Below, piece by piece: positions 12,770-28,041 of a DNA stretch of 64,000 nt. Location of the stretch: NCBI RefSeq assembly GCF_033568475.1, contig NC_133121.1, forward strand, positions 2,542,001 through 2,606,000, written 5' to 3'. This DNA is from Henckelia pumila. Taxonomy: Eukaryota > Streptophyta > Magnoliopsida > Lamiales > Gesneriaceae. The notes under the pieces were generated by a model. It made no database searches, was not told the DNA's origin, and was given only the letters and a program-made list of their open reading frames with translations. The translations under genes and the position numbers were made by a program. Each line of letters opens with the position of its first letter. The first letter of the stretch is position 1.

Positions 12770-14244
12770 TCAAAACATGTGATGTTGTGGATGAGGAGGT
12801 GGAGGATATGTACCTGACCAGAAAGTTAAAAAAAAGAACATTAGGAGTAATTTTATGGAATGATCATCAATATATATATTCTAGGCATGTATAGCTACAA
12901 ATGAAAGAATGCATATATATTAGTATTACCTTGGGGATAATAATATTGAGGGTTGGGGGGTGGCGGCGGATAAGCGGCTGGTTGCTGAGGATATAAAGGC
13001 GGTGGTGGCGGATAAGCAGGCGGTTGCTGAGGATATGACGACGGTGGTGGTGGCGGATAAGCAGGTGGTTGCTGAGGATATGACGACGGTGGTGGCGGAT
13101 AAGAAGCAGGTGGTTGCTGAGGATATGATGGAGTTGCATGATAAGCCGGATGATAAGGAGAAGGGTGATGATGATACAGTGGCTGTGGATAGGGAGGGGG
13201 CGGGTAAAGAGCGGCCGGATGCGGTGGTGTGGCTGCATATGATAGTGGAGCTGGTGGAGTCTTAGGCTTCTGGAAATCAGAGAAAGAAAAGGAAATATAT
13301 ATATATATATATATATGTTAATTAGATCACAAATAATATCAATCTTGTTTTTCAGGTAGATGATGAACTTTATGGCTTTACCTTGGCATTAGCATAATGC
13401 ATTACTAATCGAACTTCTCCAGCATGCCTATATATACGAGCAAAAACATGCAGCAAACATCACAAACTTGAATAAAACGCAACAAATTCATTAGGTTTTT
13501 TTTTTTAATTATTGTAAACAAATGTAACCATTGAAAATCATCACATCAAACAACATAAAAATCCTTTTACATACATGCTCATGAATATATATATATATAT
13601 ATATGGATCGAAAAGTCATGAAGTCGTATATACCTGCCTTTCCTGTCCTGAAGAGGCCAGCAACTGTCGTCGTAGCCCTGAAATAAAACTCCCTGCAATA
13701 GAACCCTGAACAGACCGGCTCCATCCATCATTATGAAAACCGAAGAGCTAGCTAGCTAATATATATGTAAATCATAAGATAAATATATATTTACTTTCCG
13801 TTTCCAATAAAATCGTCAGAAGTCAATTTATTGTTATTCCAGACAGTAATATTAATCTCCAATAACCCTTCTACCAATGTAATCTCGAATTTCTCTTGAA
13901 AGGTAGGATCTCTCCCTCCTCCTGCATCAACAAAATTAATACATTAATCAACAAAACATTTATATATGTATGTATGTATGTATGTATGCATGGCTGACCA
14001 TGACGAGTACGTGTACGATGCTTGGAGCAGGCATAATCCACACAAACATAGGGATCTTGCCGTGAAATCCACTCGGTGTTTCTCAACTTATTACAACCAA
14101 CAACTGCATACATATATATAATATCCCAGATCGATCAATTTATAAAGGAGACAAAAAGTTAGAACTAATTAAGGAATTAAACACCAAAAACTAGATACCT
14201 GTTATCTCTAGGAGTTGACCTTGGATTAATCCATAAACAGACAT
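12770..14244 (-). CDS. C2-domain protein with proline-rich tail (seven exons)
   Basis: The N-terminus is a single C2 domain, a calcium- or phospholipid-binding fold, so membrane-associated signalling is the likely role. Exons are 14244-14199, 14103-13999, 13921-13795, 13705-13634, 13427-13382, 13269-12930 and 12813-12770. All are GT-AG and phase-consistent, giving 259 residues. C2 signatures are QLLEITVVGC (strand 1), RQDPYVCVDY, GGGRDPTFQEKFEI, LEINITVWNNN and DDFIGNGK, followed by GEVRLVMHY. From about residue 133 the tail is rich in Pro, Tyr, Gln and His, with repeats such as SYPQQPPAYPPPPP, like SRC2-type and related plant C2 proteins. The last exon encodes only GTYPPPPHPQHHMF. The acidic C2 loop residues are only partly visible, so calcium dependence is uncertain. 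Confidence 0.85.
12930..13269 (-). repeat. Proline-rich coding repeat of the C2 gene
   Basis: Exon 6 holds four or five imperfect repeats of about 45 bp encoding YPQQPPAYPPPPPSS-like units. The minus-strand frame is the spliced, real one. The opposite strand also happens to be open here. Confidence 0.75.
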
Positions 14245-14309
14245 TGAATCAGCTACAAGGATCGGACTGAGGCACTTTGGGTTTGGGAGGGATTCACTTC
14301 GAAACCAAC

Positions 14310-14314
14310 TTATA
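14310..14314 (-). promoter_or_regulatory. Possible TATA box of the C2 gene
   Basis: CTATAAG on the minus strand lies about 65 bases upstream of the ATG at 14244, a plausible core-promoter distance. Position is the only support. Confidence 0.35.
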
Positions 14315-14323
14315 GTACATGAG

Positions 14324-14463
14324 TACTCGCCATTTTCATTGACTAATTAATTAAACAGGGAATTAATTTGCATTTACATTTGATTTTTTTTCTAATCTAC
14401 TCGCCATTTTCATTGAGTTAATTAAACGAAGAATTAATTTGCATTTACATTTGATTTTTTCTT
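14324..14463. repeat. 74-bp tandem duplication upstream of the C2 gene
   Basis: The segment starting TACTCGCCATTTTCATTGA (14324) recurs at 14398, with small differences. Both carry the same AATTAATTTGCATTTACATT core. It lies directly upstream of the putative TATA box. Confidence 0.8.
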
Positions 14464-15961
14464 GATCGATCGATACAAGTGGACATTTTTAGAAAATTAC
14501 TTTGTAAAATAATATAATATATATTGACGAATGACTCCATTATATATTTTAGAGGTTTCGTGTGTGACATATATAGCAACATGGATAACTATGTATTTAT
14601 ATCAAGAAATCTAACTAGCTATCGAATGTTATAATCAATGGTATTGGTCATTATATATTGAATAAAGAATTCTATATGACCCACTTAGCCACTCGAAGGA
14701 TTTTTTAGACGTTTTGTGTGCGATTTACGCAAACATAATAAATAAATATTAAAAGTCAACTTCCATTTTATAATTATAATTTTAAATAAAAAAAATATTG
14801 GCGATTCAGGAGCTCTGATTTTCTCAAGCTTGGACATGATGCGTGTAAAGTTCTACTACGCCCATTATAAAAAAGCAAAAAATTCTCTAATAACTAAGAT
14901 TGAAGATTGTGCCGTGTTTAATCAGTGTGTGTACTGTGTATATATGCGCGTCTTGTGATTAGTCAATTATAATTTTTTTTCTTATTAAAAAAAATTATAA
15001 TTTTTTTCTTTTCTTTTTTTTTCCCCGATGACGTTGAATCACGTTACTCGCTAGCCAAATATAACATTTAGATCAAATGTTCACGTATACGTTATAAAGT
15101 TAGATATCATCTGAGAGCGATTAGTGTATTATAATATAGTTTTAGGGGACGGTGGTTCAAAAAATTGCAAGTAAACGATTTATATTTTATTATTACTAGT
15201 ACTCTGAAATACATGCGTTGCATCATGCAGGTGCACAAAATATATTTATTTTATAAATTTAAATTTATTTATAGATTAAGATAATGGGTAAAGAGATAAT
15301 GGTAAACTGATAATATTATAAATTAGGATAATGAGATAGTGGAGAGAGGAGGTGAGAAGTTTTTGAATGATACATTATTTTTTGTCTCTTAATTATTGAA
15401 TATGTTGAAGGAATGATAAAGGATAAATTTAAAAATCAATTAAAATGACCAAACATAGTTTCTTTACTGGATTTAGCTATTATAATATAATAATAAGGAT
15501 TATTAAAAATTAAACAAGAGAGTTGAGCCAAATATAGAATCGAATGGACAAAACACTTGGAATGATCTTTTTATTTACAACAAAAGGGACGAGAAATATC
15601 AAATACGTAAGCCTTCACAATGTGTATGACGTTGATTTTTTCAACGAATCTGGTCAACTTTTTAATCGATTTCTTCCCACCAAGTGCAAATTGCAAGTGT
15701 ATTTCGTTGATTTCTTTAACGATCAATCTCACAAGGCTGTGCAAATTGTAAGCCTATACAATGTATGCGTGAATAGACAGATTACCAAGAATCCCGACGA
15801 AATATAGATAAATTAATGCACTATAAAATTGAATACTTCCTCATGACTTTCCATGTCTAAATAAATGTAAAACGCAAACACTAAGATTCAAATTAACAGT
15901 TTCCCAAACGAATTCTAAACATGAAGAGATCAATATTTACAAATAACTACGTTGATGAACT
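14464..15961. other. Intergenic DNA between the C2 gene and the protease gene
   Basis: AT-rich. An 87-codon plus-strand open frame at 15544-15807 has no recognisable domain and contains two related sub-blocks, so it may be a gene relic. The last part probably holds the protease 3' UTR. Confidence 0.45.
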
Positions 15962-18768
<2,807 letters not shown>

Positions 18769-18827
18769 TGCTGCGGAAAGCAGAGGAAACGAGTGCGATA
18801 ATCTTTGGCGTTTGTGGATCTTTGGGA

Positions 18828-18853
18828 ATGGGAATGGGAATGGGAATGGGGTT
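18828..18853. repeat. (GGGAAT)n microsatellite in the protease leader
   Basis: About four repeats of GGGAAT lie between the protease ATG and its TATA-like box, so they are probably in the 5' UTR or at the transcription start. Confidence 0.75.
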
Positions 18854-18860
18854 GTTTATA
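18854..18860 (-). promoter_or_regulatory. TATA box of the protease gene
   Basis: TATAAAC on the minus strand lies about 86 bases upstream of the ATG at 18768, leaving room for a leader of roughly 55 bases. Inferred from position and consensus. Confidence 0.5.
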
Positions 18861-18899
18861 GGGTTAACTGCGAGAATATCGTGAAATTTGTCTGTCATT

Positions 18900-19779
18900 C
18901 AATTCTGTGGGAGATTCCATTGATACATAGGAAAGGTGGTGGGAGATTCATGGGCTTTTTCTTTTTTGTCCCTTTTTTTCAGGAATGGGCTTTTTTCTTT
19001 TTTATTAAAAAAAAAAATCAATAGGATTTATTTATTTTTTTGGAAAATTAATATTACAGATTATGAAAATATATTAGGGAAAAAGAAGTAGAGAAATTTT
19101 TTTTAAAAAAAAGAAAGAAAAAAGAAAAAAACAGTTGTGTTTTGGTGGGCGAGGAAATAGGTATTGGTGTGAGATGGAGTTTCATGCAACCAACCATGAT
19201 TCACTATGTATGAAATTCACTCCTCAGTTGTTGGTTTTATGTTTGCATCTAAATAAACAAAAAAAAGATTTTAAAAAAAATACTGTTAGCAAGTTAATTT
19301 TGTTAGACTCGTCTCATGAATAAAAATATGTGAGATATTCTTACAAAAAAACATGATCGATCTCGTAAATAAATATACAGTAGTATTGAAATTATTTTTA
19401 GGAAAAGGGATGTAATCTTTCACATAAATGGGAGTGTATATAGTACACCTTGATGTTCCTTATTACACCAAGCAGGTTTTCTATTGTTTTGCTTTGCTAA
19501 TTTTCGTTTTTTTTTAATTTTTGATGTATCACATAATATCACAATAATTATAGTATCTTTTTGTTAGGGTGATATCTCATGTCATTGGTTGAATACTTTA
19601 ATAAGTAAGATATGAGACACATTTGTGGCCGGTCTGTTCGTGTTGGGTTCATTGAGTTGATCTACTCAACCAAATAATTTAAGTTGATTGTGTTGAAATA
19701 TCATCGACTCACTTAAAAATGGTCTGGCACGTGTCATTGGGTCAAGGGTGGGCCGGGCTAGGGTTAGACCGTGGTTGAG
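18900..19779. other. Protease promoter region and intergenic DNA
   Basis: AT-rich with long A/T runs (18990-19130). No gene or bounded repeat is visible. Confidence 0.5.
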
Positions 19780-20221
19780 AATATGAGTGCAAACGAACTG
19801 AACATGTTCGTGAGCTTACGAGTCCGCTCGATAAATATTTGATTTGTATTCGAGCTTATCGAACTCGAGTCGAATTCGAACATGTTCGAACTTTTTTTCG
19901 AGCCGAGCTCGAGCCAAAATTACAAAGTTCGCGAATAGTTTGCGAACCTTAATATTTAATTAATATAATATATATTATAATAAATATATATATATATATA
20001 TTTCGAGCTTTTCGAACCATAATATTCGAATAGTTCACGAATAGGTTCGAATATTTCGAACCGAACTCGAACTCGAACTTCATTTCGAGCCGAGCTCGAG
20101 CCCAAATATTTGAAATTATCGAACTTCGAATCGAGCTCGAATTTGAATATACTCTTATCGAGCCGAATTCGAGCTTTAAAATTTTACAATTATTCGACTC
20201 GATTCGGTTCGTTTGCACCCC
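19780..20221. mobile_element. hAT-like non-autonomous element (442 bp)
   Basis: The left end carries TGCAAACGAAC and the right end GTTCGTTTGCACCCC. The body is a series of TCGAGC/GCTCGA and TTCGAA motifs. Flanks TGGTTGAG (19772-19779) and TAGTTGAG (20222-20229) are an 8-bp target-site duplication with one mismatch, as for hAT elements. Non-coding. A related motif family occurs near 60956. Confidence 0.7.
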
Positions 20222-22065
20222 TAGTTGAGAAGGAGATTTTTTTTTTTAAAATTTTTGTATTATTGTGGTAGACATGTATTTTTGTAGTGAAACTTGTGAA
20301 TTTATTTGTGTCAAATTGTTTTGTTTAAAATATATATGTATGAAATTAATAATTAACAATTTTATTGAATTTTTTAAACAAATATTTACTTATGAAGTGA
20401 TAAATTCAATTAATTATAAATATTTTCTTGTATTTTTATTTGTTGGTGAACCGAGCGACTTATAACTTAAACCACAACTCACTTTAAATTAGGTTAAATT
20501 GGGATTTTTTCAATGAGCCGCCCTTCCATGTGGCGGGTTTTGTTGGACCATCCCATCTAAGAGCTCTAAGCACACTACATCGTGAGTGACCCATGAATAT
20601 GTGCATACAAGAATCCAGTTGTCTCACCATCCAAGATTGTATTATATAAGGCCCATATAAATCAACCCATGACTTCTCGAGGTAAAGGCCCAACTTCCAA
20701 ACTAACATCATTTATGTTTTTATTATTAGGCAATAGTCTTCCTCACCATTTCCTCAATTGTCTTATGCTATGTCCATTTTGTTGCCACACAAAATATCAA
20801 ATTAGTTTGTTACCTTCAAAAAAAATTATCAAATTAACTTTGATTAAGTATTGAATTTTTTTAAAAAAATCTTGATGAATTGGACATGTGGCAACATGAA
20901 AATAAGTGTAGTGGCGTTTGAGATAGAAAACTATGACAATTATTCCTACCATAAATTTCTTACCTCATCTTGCTCACCTTTCGTTGTGGATCAATCAATT
21001 TGGGTTTGTCACATCGAATCGACTCAATATACTATAAAAAATAGTTGGTTGTGTTTTTATCAACCCATTCGAAGACAGTTTCGTAATGAGGCAGCCTCTT
21101 TAAGTTGCGGATTGGGAAGGCAGTCACAATATTTTTTAAAAAAAAATTAAAATATTTATTAATTATTAAACAATTGATTCCCCTCCTCTATCCCCAATAT
21201 TGTTGATTATTTAAAAAATTATTGCAGAAAACTATCAAAGTTATTTATTTATGTGATCTTTTGGTTTATTGACATTATCATTTTTAATAATTCTTTTATT
21301 TATACATGTATACACCAAATATGGTGTAAATATTCAAACAAATCCCTTTTTAAAGTTTATTTGCATATAATATATATAATTGATAGATTGGTTATCCACA
21401 AATCATGCCAAGTTGGATTGGGTCGAGGTTTTCAACTCGTGTGACGGACCAACGTCTTGTTAATAGGTCAACGAGAGGACCTCACACGTAAAGTCGAGAG
21501 ATGTTGGTGCAAAATCCATGATGGGTTCACCCAAATCTTGGTTTGTCCCGCAAAATGGAGATGAATATTTATAATTGCTGACAATGTTGCGCTATGGTTT
21601 TTACAACCCAAACGTTGTAAATGTGAAGTTTGTGTAAATGCAAATAAAGCAAGTGAAAATTGTGCATGTCATACGTGGCCTTGATTACACCACAAAAACA
21701 CAGGAGTCGGTCTGCTGCCTTTTGTCCATTAAATGGAAGAATTTGCAATCCAATTGGTAGATTTTGGTAGCAAACTTGGTGGTCAACTTTCCTCCACATT
21801 GGGGACCCTCATGCAAGAACCAACTTGGAACCAAGCAATCTATGTTGCATACTCAGCTGCTCGTAGGTGATGGTGATGGTGACGATGACGATGAATATGG
21901 ATAATGCAAATTATTTTTCCTTTTTTTCTTTTTTTTTTTAATTTTTGATTACGATAGAAAATTAAATAATCAATACCCACTAATTCATAAAATATTCATC
22001 TTTACAATCTTTGGCAAAACCTTACACTCATGATCGACTCACGAGCAATTTATGGATATATAATA
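20222..22065. other. Intergenic DNA, no gene seen
   Basis: AT-rich. Short open frames on both strands lack domain signatures. No repeat boundaries were fixed. Confidence 0.5.
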
Positions 22066-22381
22066 GAGAAAATTGCAAATTTAGTTTCGTATGTTTGTCA
22101 ATTTGTGATTTTGGTCCTCTATGTTTTCACATTTCAGTTTTAGTTCTACATGTTCTGATTTTTTGCAATTTCGGTCCTTTTTATTAAAAGATGCTTACGT
22201 GGCACTGTACACGTCAGCTCCACATCAGCACTGAATTGATGCCACATCAGCGCCATTTTGGAAAAATGACTAAAATTGCAAAAAAAAATAAAGATAGCGG
22301 ACTAAAACTGAAATCTAAAAATATAAAGGACTGAAATCGCAAAGTAACAAACATAGAGGACAAAAAAAAAGCAATTTTCCC
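22066..22381. mobile_element. Mutator-like MITE, copy 2 (316 bp)
   Basis: A perfect 9-bp duplication TATATAATA lies at 22057-22065 and 22382-22390. The ends are GAGAAAATTGC and GCAATTTTCCC. The body matches the element at 7518-7830 in reverse orientation, including the central CACGTCAGCTCCACATCAGC block. Confidence 0.88.
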
Positions 22382-22809
22382 TATATAATATTAATGCGTA
22401 AAATGGTTCGTAAATTATAATACTTGATTTGCTAATATTGCTAGCTGTTTGAAAATTTAATCAGCCAAAATCCAATATATATCTAGATAAAGTCCTCCCG
22501 GCCGGCCGGCCAATTATTTTAATTGGTTACATGTATTTCTTAATAAATGCACACGCGTGAAATTATATCGAAAAGCAAATTTGTCAAAGCCTGAAACAAG
22601 TTTTTGAATGTAATAATTTAGTATATATTGAAATATTAAAATCTCAAAAGAAGCATGTTCAGCTAAAATCTGTGGTTTATTGCATGCATTAATACTACAA
22701 TTATTTGCCAACTAAAAAAAACACAATTATTTACAATTTAAATATATGCATTTTAATTTCAAAATTCAAAGCACGAGTGTTAATTAGAAAGTGCACACGC
22801 CGACACGCA

Positions 22810-22995
22810 TTAGATGGCATACCGTACCGAAATATCGGAATTTTGACATATCGTATCGAAATTTTTTCGATATATTTTCGGTATACCGAAATTTTTTCGG
22901 TATCTATACGGTATCAATATGAATTTTTTTTTCGTACCAAAGCTTCGAAATTTTACTATCGGTATTGAAATGAATTTTTTTGATATCAATATTTA
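22810..22995. repeat. Fragment of a palindrome-rich dispersed repeat
   Basis: Dense self-complementary motifs (TACCGAAAT, GGTATACCGAAAT, TTTCGGTA) resemble a degraded MITE. The boundaries are unclear. Confidence 0.35.
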
Positions 22996-23235
22996 TAATA
23001 TAGTATATACAATAAAATAATTATTCGGCTGTAGGATTTTGGCTGCACATTAAATTGAAAACAGCGGACTAATTAATGTTTCAGTATTTTTTACAAAATA
23101 TTTTAAATTGCATTTTAATTTCAAATCGTTTCATATTATATTCAACAGAAAACGATTAAACGATATAGCTTCAAGTACAATCGAATCAAATTACATTCAA
23201 ACTTAATAACAAAATACAAATCTCAATCATACATT

Positions 23236-24663
23236 TTATTCACAATAACTCGATCCGATGGAGAGAGTACTCAATTCTTGAATCAAAGCACTCAAATCAT
23301 TGTAAGATGATCCACCTTCATCCACGGCCTTTCTAGCCATTTCCCTATAACACATGGCTCGGTCTCTCATCTCCGGCGCCGCCATCACACGTCTCACCGC
23401 CTCCGACACCGCCTCCCGCCCCACGCCTTCTATGGCCACCGTCCTCCACCGCTTGTTCCCGACAGAAACCCCGACCCTCAAAACCTCCGTCACCAGCTTC
23501 TCATTAAAAAACTGCTCCGCAAACATCGGCCAGGTCACCATAGGCACGCCCGCGCACACTCCTTCCAGTATCGAATTCCATCCGCAGTGCGTCACGAACG
23601 CACCTATCGAAGGATGATCCAGGATCAGCATCTGCGGCGCCCACCCTCTTATGATCAGTCCCTTTTCACTACTCCTCATCCTCTCCTCGAATCCGTTCGG
23701 CATGAAGAAATCGTCTATATCGATATCTCTCACGACCCAAATGAAATCTTGGCCCGATGACTCGAGCCCGAGAGCGATTTCATGTAACTGAACTTGAGTA
23801 CAGCTCGCCATGCTCCCGAAACAAGCGTAAACCACGGAATAAGGTTTCTTGGAGTCCAGCCATGCAAGGCATTCGTGTTCATCTATGGCTGATTCCCTTC
23901 CTCTCCTCCCCTTTTCCTTGTCTCCATCCTTGCAAAGCAAAAAAGGGCCTATATTCCATGCCTTGATCCCTAAAAAGTTCTTGTAATGATCGGCGTAACC
24001 GGATTCGAGCTCGTAAAAGCTATTAACCACGACTCCATAGCTTCTCCTGTCTGCCTCCCTCGACCGGAAAATCAGCTCCGCGAATTCACCTTCACTTCTT
24101 CTCCTTAGATCGAAAGGAGAAATCTGCGTTCGCGTGAACTTCAGCTGATGAGGGAGACACGGGAGAGTGAACGTCTCCGAATCAGACGACACGTTCTTGA
24201 AAGGCTTGTGTAGTCTCATTTGCTCGGAGGCGCAACGTGCTAGATACCCCGTACCGTGGAAAACCAACCGCGGGATACCGAATTTGGCGGCGGAATCTGT
24301 CGTCCATGGAAAGAACGTGTCGGAAACAAGACAATCGGGGCTGTGTTGTTTGATCAGTCTCTCGACTGGTTCTTGCAGTAAAGATATCGCCTTGACGAAT
24401 TTTCGGACGAAATCTACGGTGGTTACTTGATCGAGTCTTTGGATGTATTCGGGGAGGCCTGATTCTTGATTTGGGAGGGTGATGATTATTAAACCGATGT
24501 CGATTCCTGATTCCTGGGCTTTTTTGATGGGATCTGAGAATGCAAGAGTCGAAATCATGGTTGTCTTTACTCCGCGGGAAGTGAATAATTTGGCCATGTC
24601 GAGCATTGGGATCATGTGGCCATGAGCCATGAATGGAAGGAAAAATAAGTGTAGCTTACTCAT
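23236..24663 (-). CDS. UDP-glycosyltransferase, UGT73-like, copy 1
   Basis: This is a family 1 glycosyltransferase that moves sugar from a UDP-sugar, most likely UDP-glucose, to a hydroxyl of a small specialised metabolite in the cytosol. It is a single exon of 475 residues, normal for the family. The catalytic His is His16 in AHGHMIP and its partner Asp is Asp115 in CLVSD. The 44-residue PSPG donor-binding box runs from Trp341 to Gln384, with HCGWNS and a final Gln that favours UDP-glucose. The opening (FLPFMAHGHMIPMLDMAKLF) and the WTTDSAAKFGIPRLVFHG block match the UGT73 group, which includes scopoletin, flavonoid and triterpenoid glucosyltransferases. The acceptor cannot be told from sequence. 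The paralogue at 28042-29481 has the same orientation. Confidence 0.93.
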   Translation of the reverse strand: MSKLHLFFLPFMAHGHMIPMLDMAKLFTSRGVKTTMISTLAFSDPIKKAQESGIDIGLIIITLPNQESGLPEYIQRLDQVTTVDFVRKFVKAISLLQEPVERLIKQHSPDCLVSDTFFPWTTDSAAKFGIPRLVFHGTGYLARCASEQMRLHKPFKNVSSDSETFTLPCLPHQLKFTRTQISPFDLRRRSEGEFAELIFRSREADRRSYGVVVNSFYELESGYADHYKNFLGIKAWNIGPFLLCKDGDKEKGRRGRESAIDEHECLAWLDSKKPYSVVYACFGSMASCTQVQLHEIALGLESSGQDFIWVVRDIDIDDFFMPNGFEERMRSSEKGLIIRGWAPQMLILDHPSIGAFVTHCGWNSILEGVCAGVPMVTWPMFAEQFFNEKLVTEVLRVGVSVGNKRWRTVAIEGVGREAVSEAVRRVMAAPEMRDRAMCYREMARKAVDEGGSSYNDLSALIQELSTLSIGSSYCE

Positions 24664-24710
24664 TTATTTTTGAGTAGATATATCCAATGAAATATATGGA
24701 TTTGATGTTA

Positions 24711-24718
24711 TTTATATA
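24711..24718 (-). promoter_or_regulatory. TATA box of UGT copy 1
   Basis: TATATAAA on the minus strand lies about 48 bases upstream of the ATG at 24663, implying a short leader. The surroundings are AT-rich, so support is moderate. Confidence 0.4.
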
Positions 24719-24935
24719 TTATTGCAAACTTTAATAATGTTGAGTGAAGGCCTTTGTATATATATATATATATATAGAATAATAGAACACCGAAAAATGG
24801 CCAAGTACGTACGGATAAATGAATCCGATCTACGTACATTAATACATGACCTCTATTCATGAACATTTATTGTATATATATGTTTATCAACATATATCAT
24901 GATGTGCATGCATCTCTTCTATACTTGATTCATTA

Positions 24936-24936
24936 T

Positions 24937-24977
<41 letters not shown>
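24936..24977. repeat. (AT)n microsatellite
   Basis: About 20 TA repeats occur in AT-rich spacer between the two UGT genes. Confidence 0.8.
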
Positions 24978-24979
<2 letters not shown>

Positions 24980-25423
24980 GCTAGATATACAAAAAAATAT
25001 TATTTATAACAATAATATCGTCAGATTTTGTTATTTTATTGCGAGATTTTGTATTTAATATATCGTGAGATTTTGATAAATTAAATTTTTTTATTGAATT
25101 TTTTGTGTTATAAAATTTGATGTATTAATTTCGTTGTACATGTAGCATTACTTATATATATATATATATATAAATATATATATACACATATTTTATGTTG
25201 TGCGGTATTATATTTCCTATATATAGTGAGCAATGGATGGTAGAACATGATTTCCCATAGTGCTTTCAAGTGAAGGAGACAGAAAATTGAACAATTATGA
25301 AATAGAATAATATAGTTGGAAAACAAATAGAAAAATATCCCGTACCAAAAAAAAAAAGAGGAACGCCGGAATTACAATTACAAGATAAATAAAAACTTAG
25401 TGTGAATTCAGTAATATAAAATA

Positions 25424-25725
25424 GGGAAAATAAGTTTTTTGATCCATTAATTTTTTCATGTTTTGGTTTTGGTCCATTAACTTTTTCGATGTGGGTTTCG
25501 GTACACTAACTTTTCATTTTCAGTGATTTTTGGTCCAACTGCATATATGTCAACTTTGATTGGTCCAAAATGATGACGTGGACCAATCAAAAGCTGACAC
25601 GTATGCAGTTGTACCAAAAATCACTGAAAATGAAAAGTTAGTGTACCAAAACCCACATCGAAAAAATTAATGGACCAAACCCCAAAAGAGGTAAATTTAC
25701 TGGACCAAAAAAAAAGTATTTTCTC
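25424..25725. mobile_element. Mutator-like MITE, second family (302 bp)
   Basis: A perfect 9-bp duplication TATAAAATA lies at 25415-25423 and 25726-25734. The ends are GGGAAAATA and TATTTTCTC, and the arms fold back over GGTCCATTAACTTTTTCGAT and TTTTCATTTTCAGTGA. The layout resembles the elements at 7518 and 22066, but the sequence is distinct. Confidence 0.85.
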
Positions 25726-25734
25726 TATAAAATA

Positions 25735-28041
25735 GAGATAGTATGTATATTTAATGATTTTTTTTTAGAAAATATTTAATGATTTTGTGAGTTAATATTT
25801 ATCTCGAAATTAGGTTTGCCGGGACCATGCATTTGGGGAAAAAGGCGTAACGCTCTCTTTTTGTTTATTTTTTGTGATGGAATAAGGGAGTCAATTCTTT
25901 TGCTTTGCCGACAAATTGTTTGCCAAGTACACCAAATAAACGTTAGGACAAAAAAACAATTGACGATTGAGTTAACAGTGTATTTATTGTCATAAATACG
26001 CTACTTATGTCAACTGCCAGAACTATTATTTTTTTTAATACTTTTTATATTAAAATATATGACATGTGTTACCTGTTATTTCATTAGTTTATTCAACAAC
26101 ATATCTAGCCTTGTCGATAACTATAAAATATATCATCTCCCCTCGTCCCATAGTCATAAATTTAATTAAGTTTTGATCTTGAACTCTCTTAAAATATTAT
26201 TATCAGTACCCAATTAAAAAATTAGATTAATTTGAGAAAAGACTCAATTATTAAATCCGAAAATTTGTGAAAACCTAAAGAGAGCAAATCATATAAATTA
26301 TCGTGTATTATCAAAGCCTCTCGATGCGAGGGCCAAATATTAAATATTCTCAAGTCTTATAATGTAACTAAAATCCAGAAAATTATATCTATATCTATAT
26401 AAATTTAAATATATCTATATATGAAACAAGTCAAGGTGGACTGGAGTTTTTGAAAAAGATTTTAAAAAACACTTTTCACCTTTTTCTTTCACAAAATTTT
26501 AAAATTTGATAAAATTTTATTAATAAAAAATTAAAAAATAATTCCTAAAAACTCTCCCCATCCATATTACGCAATCTTCGATTTCTGATTGGACGAGTAG
26601 TCATCTGCCGACACTTTTGCTGATGTTATCGTGCCCCCAATCCACCAATAGGAACTTGACAGCTGGACCCAAAGGACACGTGAGGTGTCTGATCCGATTG
26701 GACAAAATTAAAGCAAGGGGGTTAATTGTATACAAAGACGAAACGATAAATATACATGACAAATTGTTATGATTATTTTTATATTGCTTCAATCAAATAT
26801 TGTGTTTGTATGAATGGATTTCACTCAAGCGAAATATTTTATTTCAAAGAAAAAAATATAATATAATTGTTTTTATTGATGATTTTATACGAAAATTTAT
26901 ATGAAATATAATTGTGCAAATGCATAAATTTTTTTTGACATATTTATTGTTAATATGTAATAATATTAGATTGGTCCTTTGAATGAATTCTTATAAGATA
27001 ATATATATTTTCAAGAAAATTTCTTAGATAGAATAATTAGTAAAGAAGCTATGCTTTGATATTCCCACAATTTTTTTTACAAGAAACTCTTTATTGAATA
27101 TTATAAATATCAGTAATTATAAGATTGACCAACCAATTAGAAAAACACCCAACAAAAATGTGCAGGAAAAGAATAAACAAATTTAGCTAAAAATGGCCCA
27201 CGGCATTGACCGTTCTCCACACATGAAACAAATAAACTATATCAAGGTCTAAAAGTAAAACTTTAATCTCCGAAGCACAAAAACCTACATATCTTGAATC
27301 ACCATTTGGCTGCGTGACTGTTTGCACTGATATCTCTAATTGGTTTTGAAGAAAAGAAGCCTGGACAAAGAAAATTCGCAACAATATTTTTGCATTCTAT
27401 TTTTCTTCATTATGTACGAAAACATGTGCATTACAATTATACGCGATGAGGCTAACTACAGAAAGGAAAATTGGAAAACTCTCGGCTAAATGACAGGCTA
27501 ATTTAACAAAGAAAAATCTTTACCATATAATAACAAAAGATTATGGCTAATCTTAACAGATTTTATACTAGGTGTATAGTGGGCTTTACTAATTAATTGG
27601 GCCTGATTTTTTATAGCAAATTTGGGCCTGATTCAACCTTCATTTTGTTGTCATACAAAACCCCCACACCATTTGGCACCACGGACTTTATAGTTTATAA
27701 ACGTCACAAGATTTTAATTTCTCAAATCAAATTTACTATTATTTATAACTATTTCATATCATTTTTGCTCACTTTAAGAATCATAGTGTGTGTTTCATGT
27801 TAGATTGTCTCAAGATATATATTAGTGTGACCGATCACACAAGCATGGGAAGCTAGCTAGGCGCGTTGAATCAATCATATGGGAAGTCTATGCATTGATA
27901 AATAATTACTCAAAATAGATAGATGTCGATAGATAACAAATGTCATAGCATCAAACTTGAACTTCGTCCCGACGAGCTTCGTTCTCGTTCTATCTCGACC
28001 GTTTCGATACCGCAAACCATAAATTAACAAATGTCATGGCA
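25735..28041. other. Spacer between the two UGT genes
   Basis: AT-rich with no supported gene. A less AT-rich patch at 26570-26710 contains a CACGTG G-box (26680 region), but no coding frame that could be defended. Confidence 0.45.

Noticed and set aside
12960-13265. Plus-strand open frame with repeated VAEDMTTVVADKQ-like units
   Set aside because: It is the antisense shadow of the proline-rich exon of the C2 gene. The minus-strand frame splices cleanly into a recognisable protein; this one does not.
15544-15807. 87-codon plus-strand frame
   Set aside because: It has no known domain, has internally repetitive sub-blocks and lies in AT-rich intergenic DNA, so it is only mentioned in the region note.
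23354-24430. Plus-strand frames over the first UGT gene
   Set aside because: They are antisense shadows of the intact minus-strand coding sequence. The same holds for plus-strand frames at 28116-29415.
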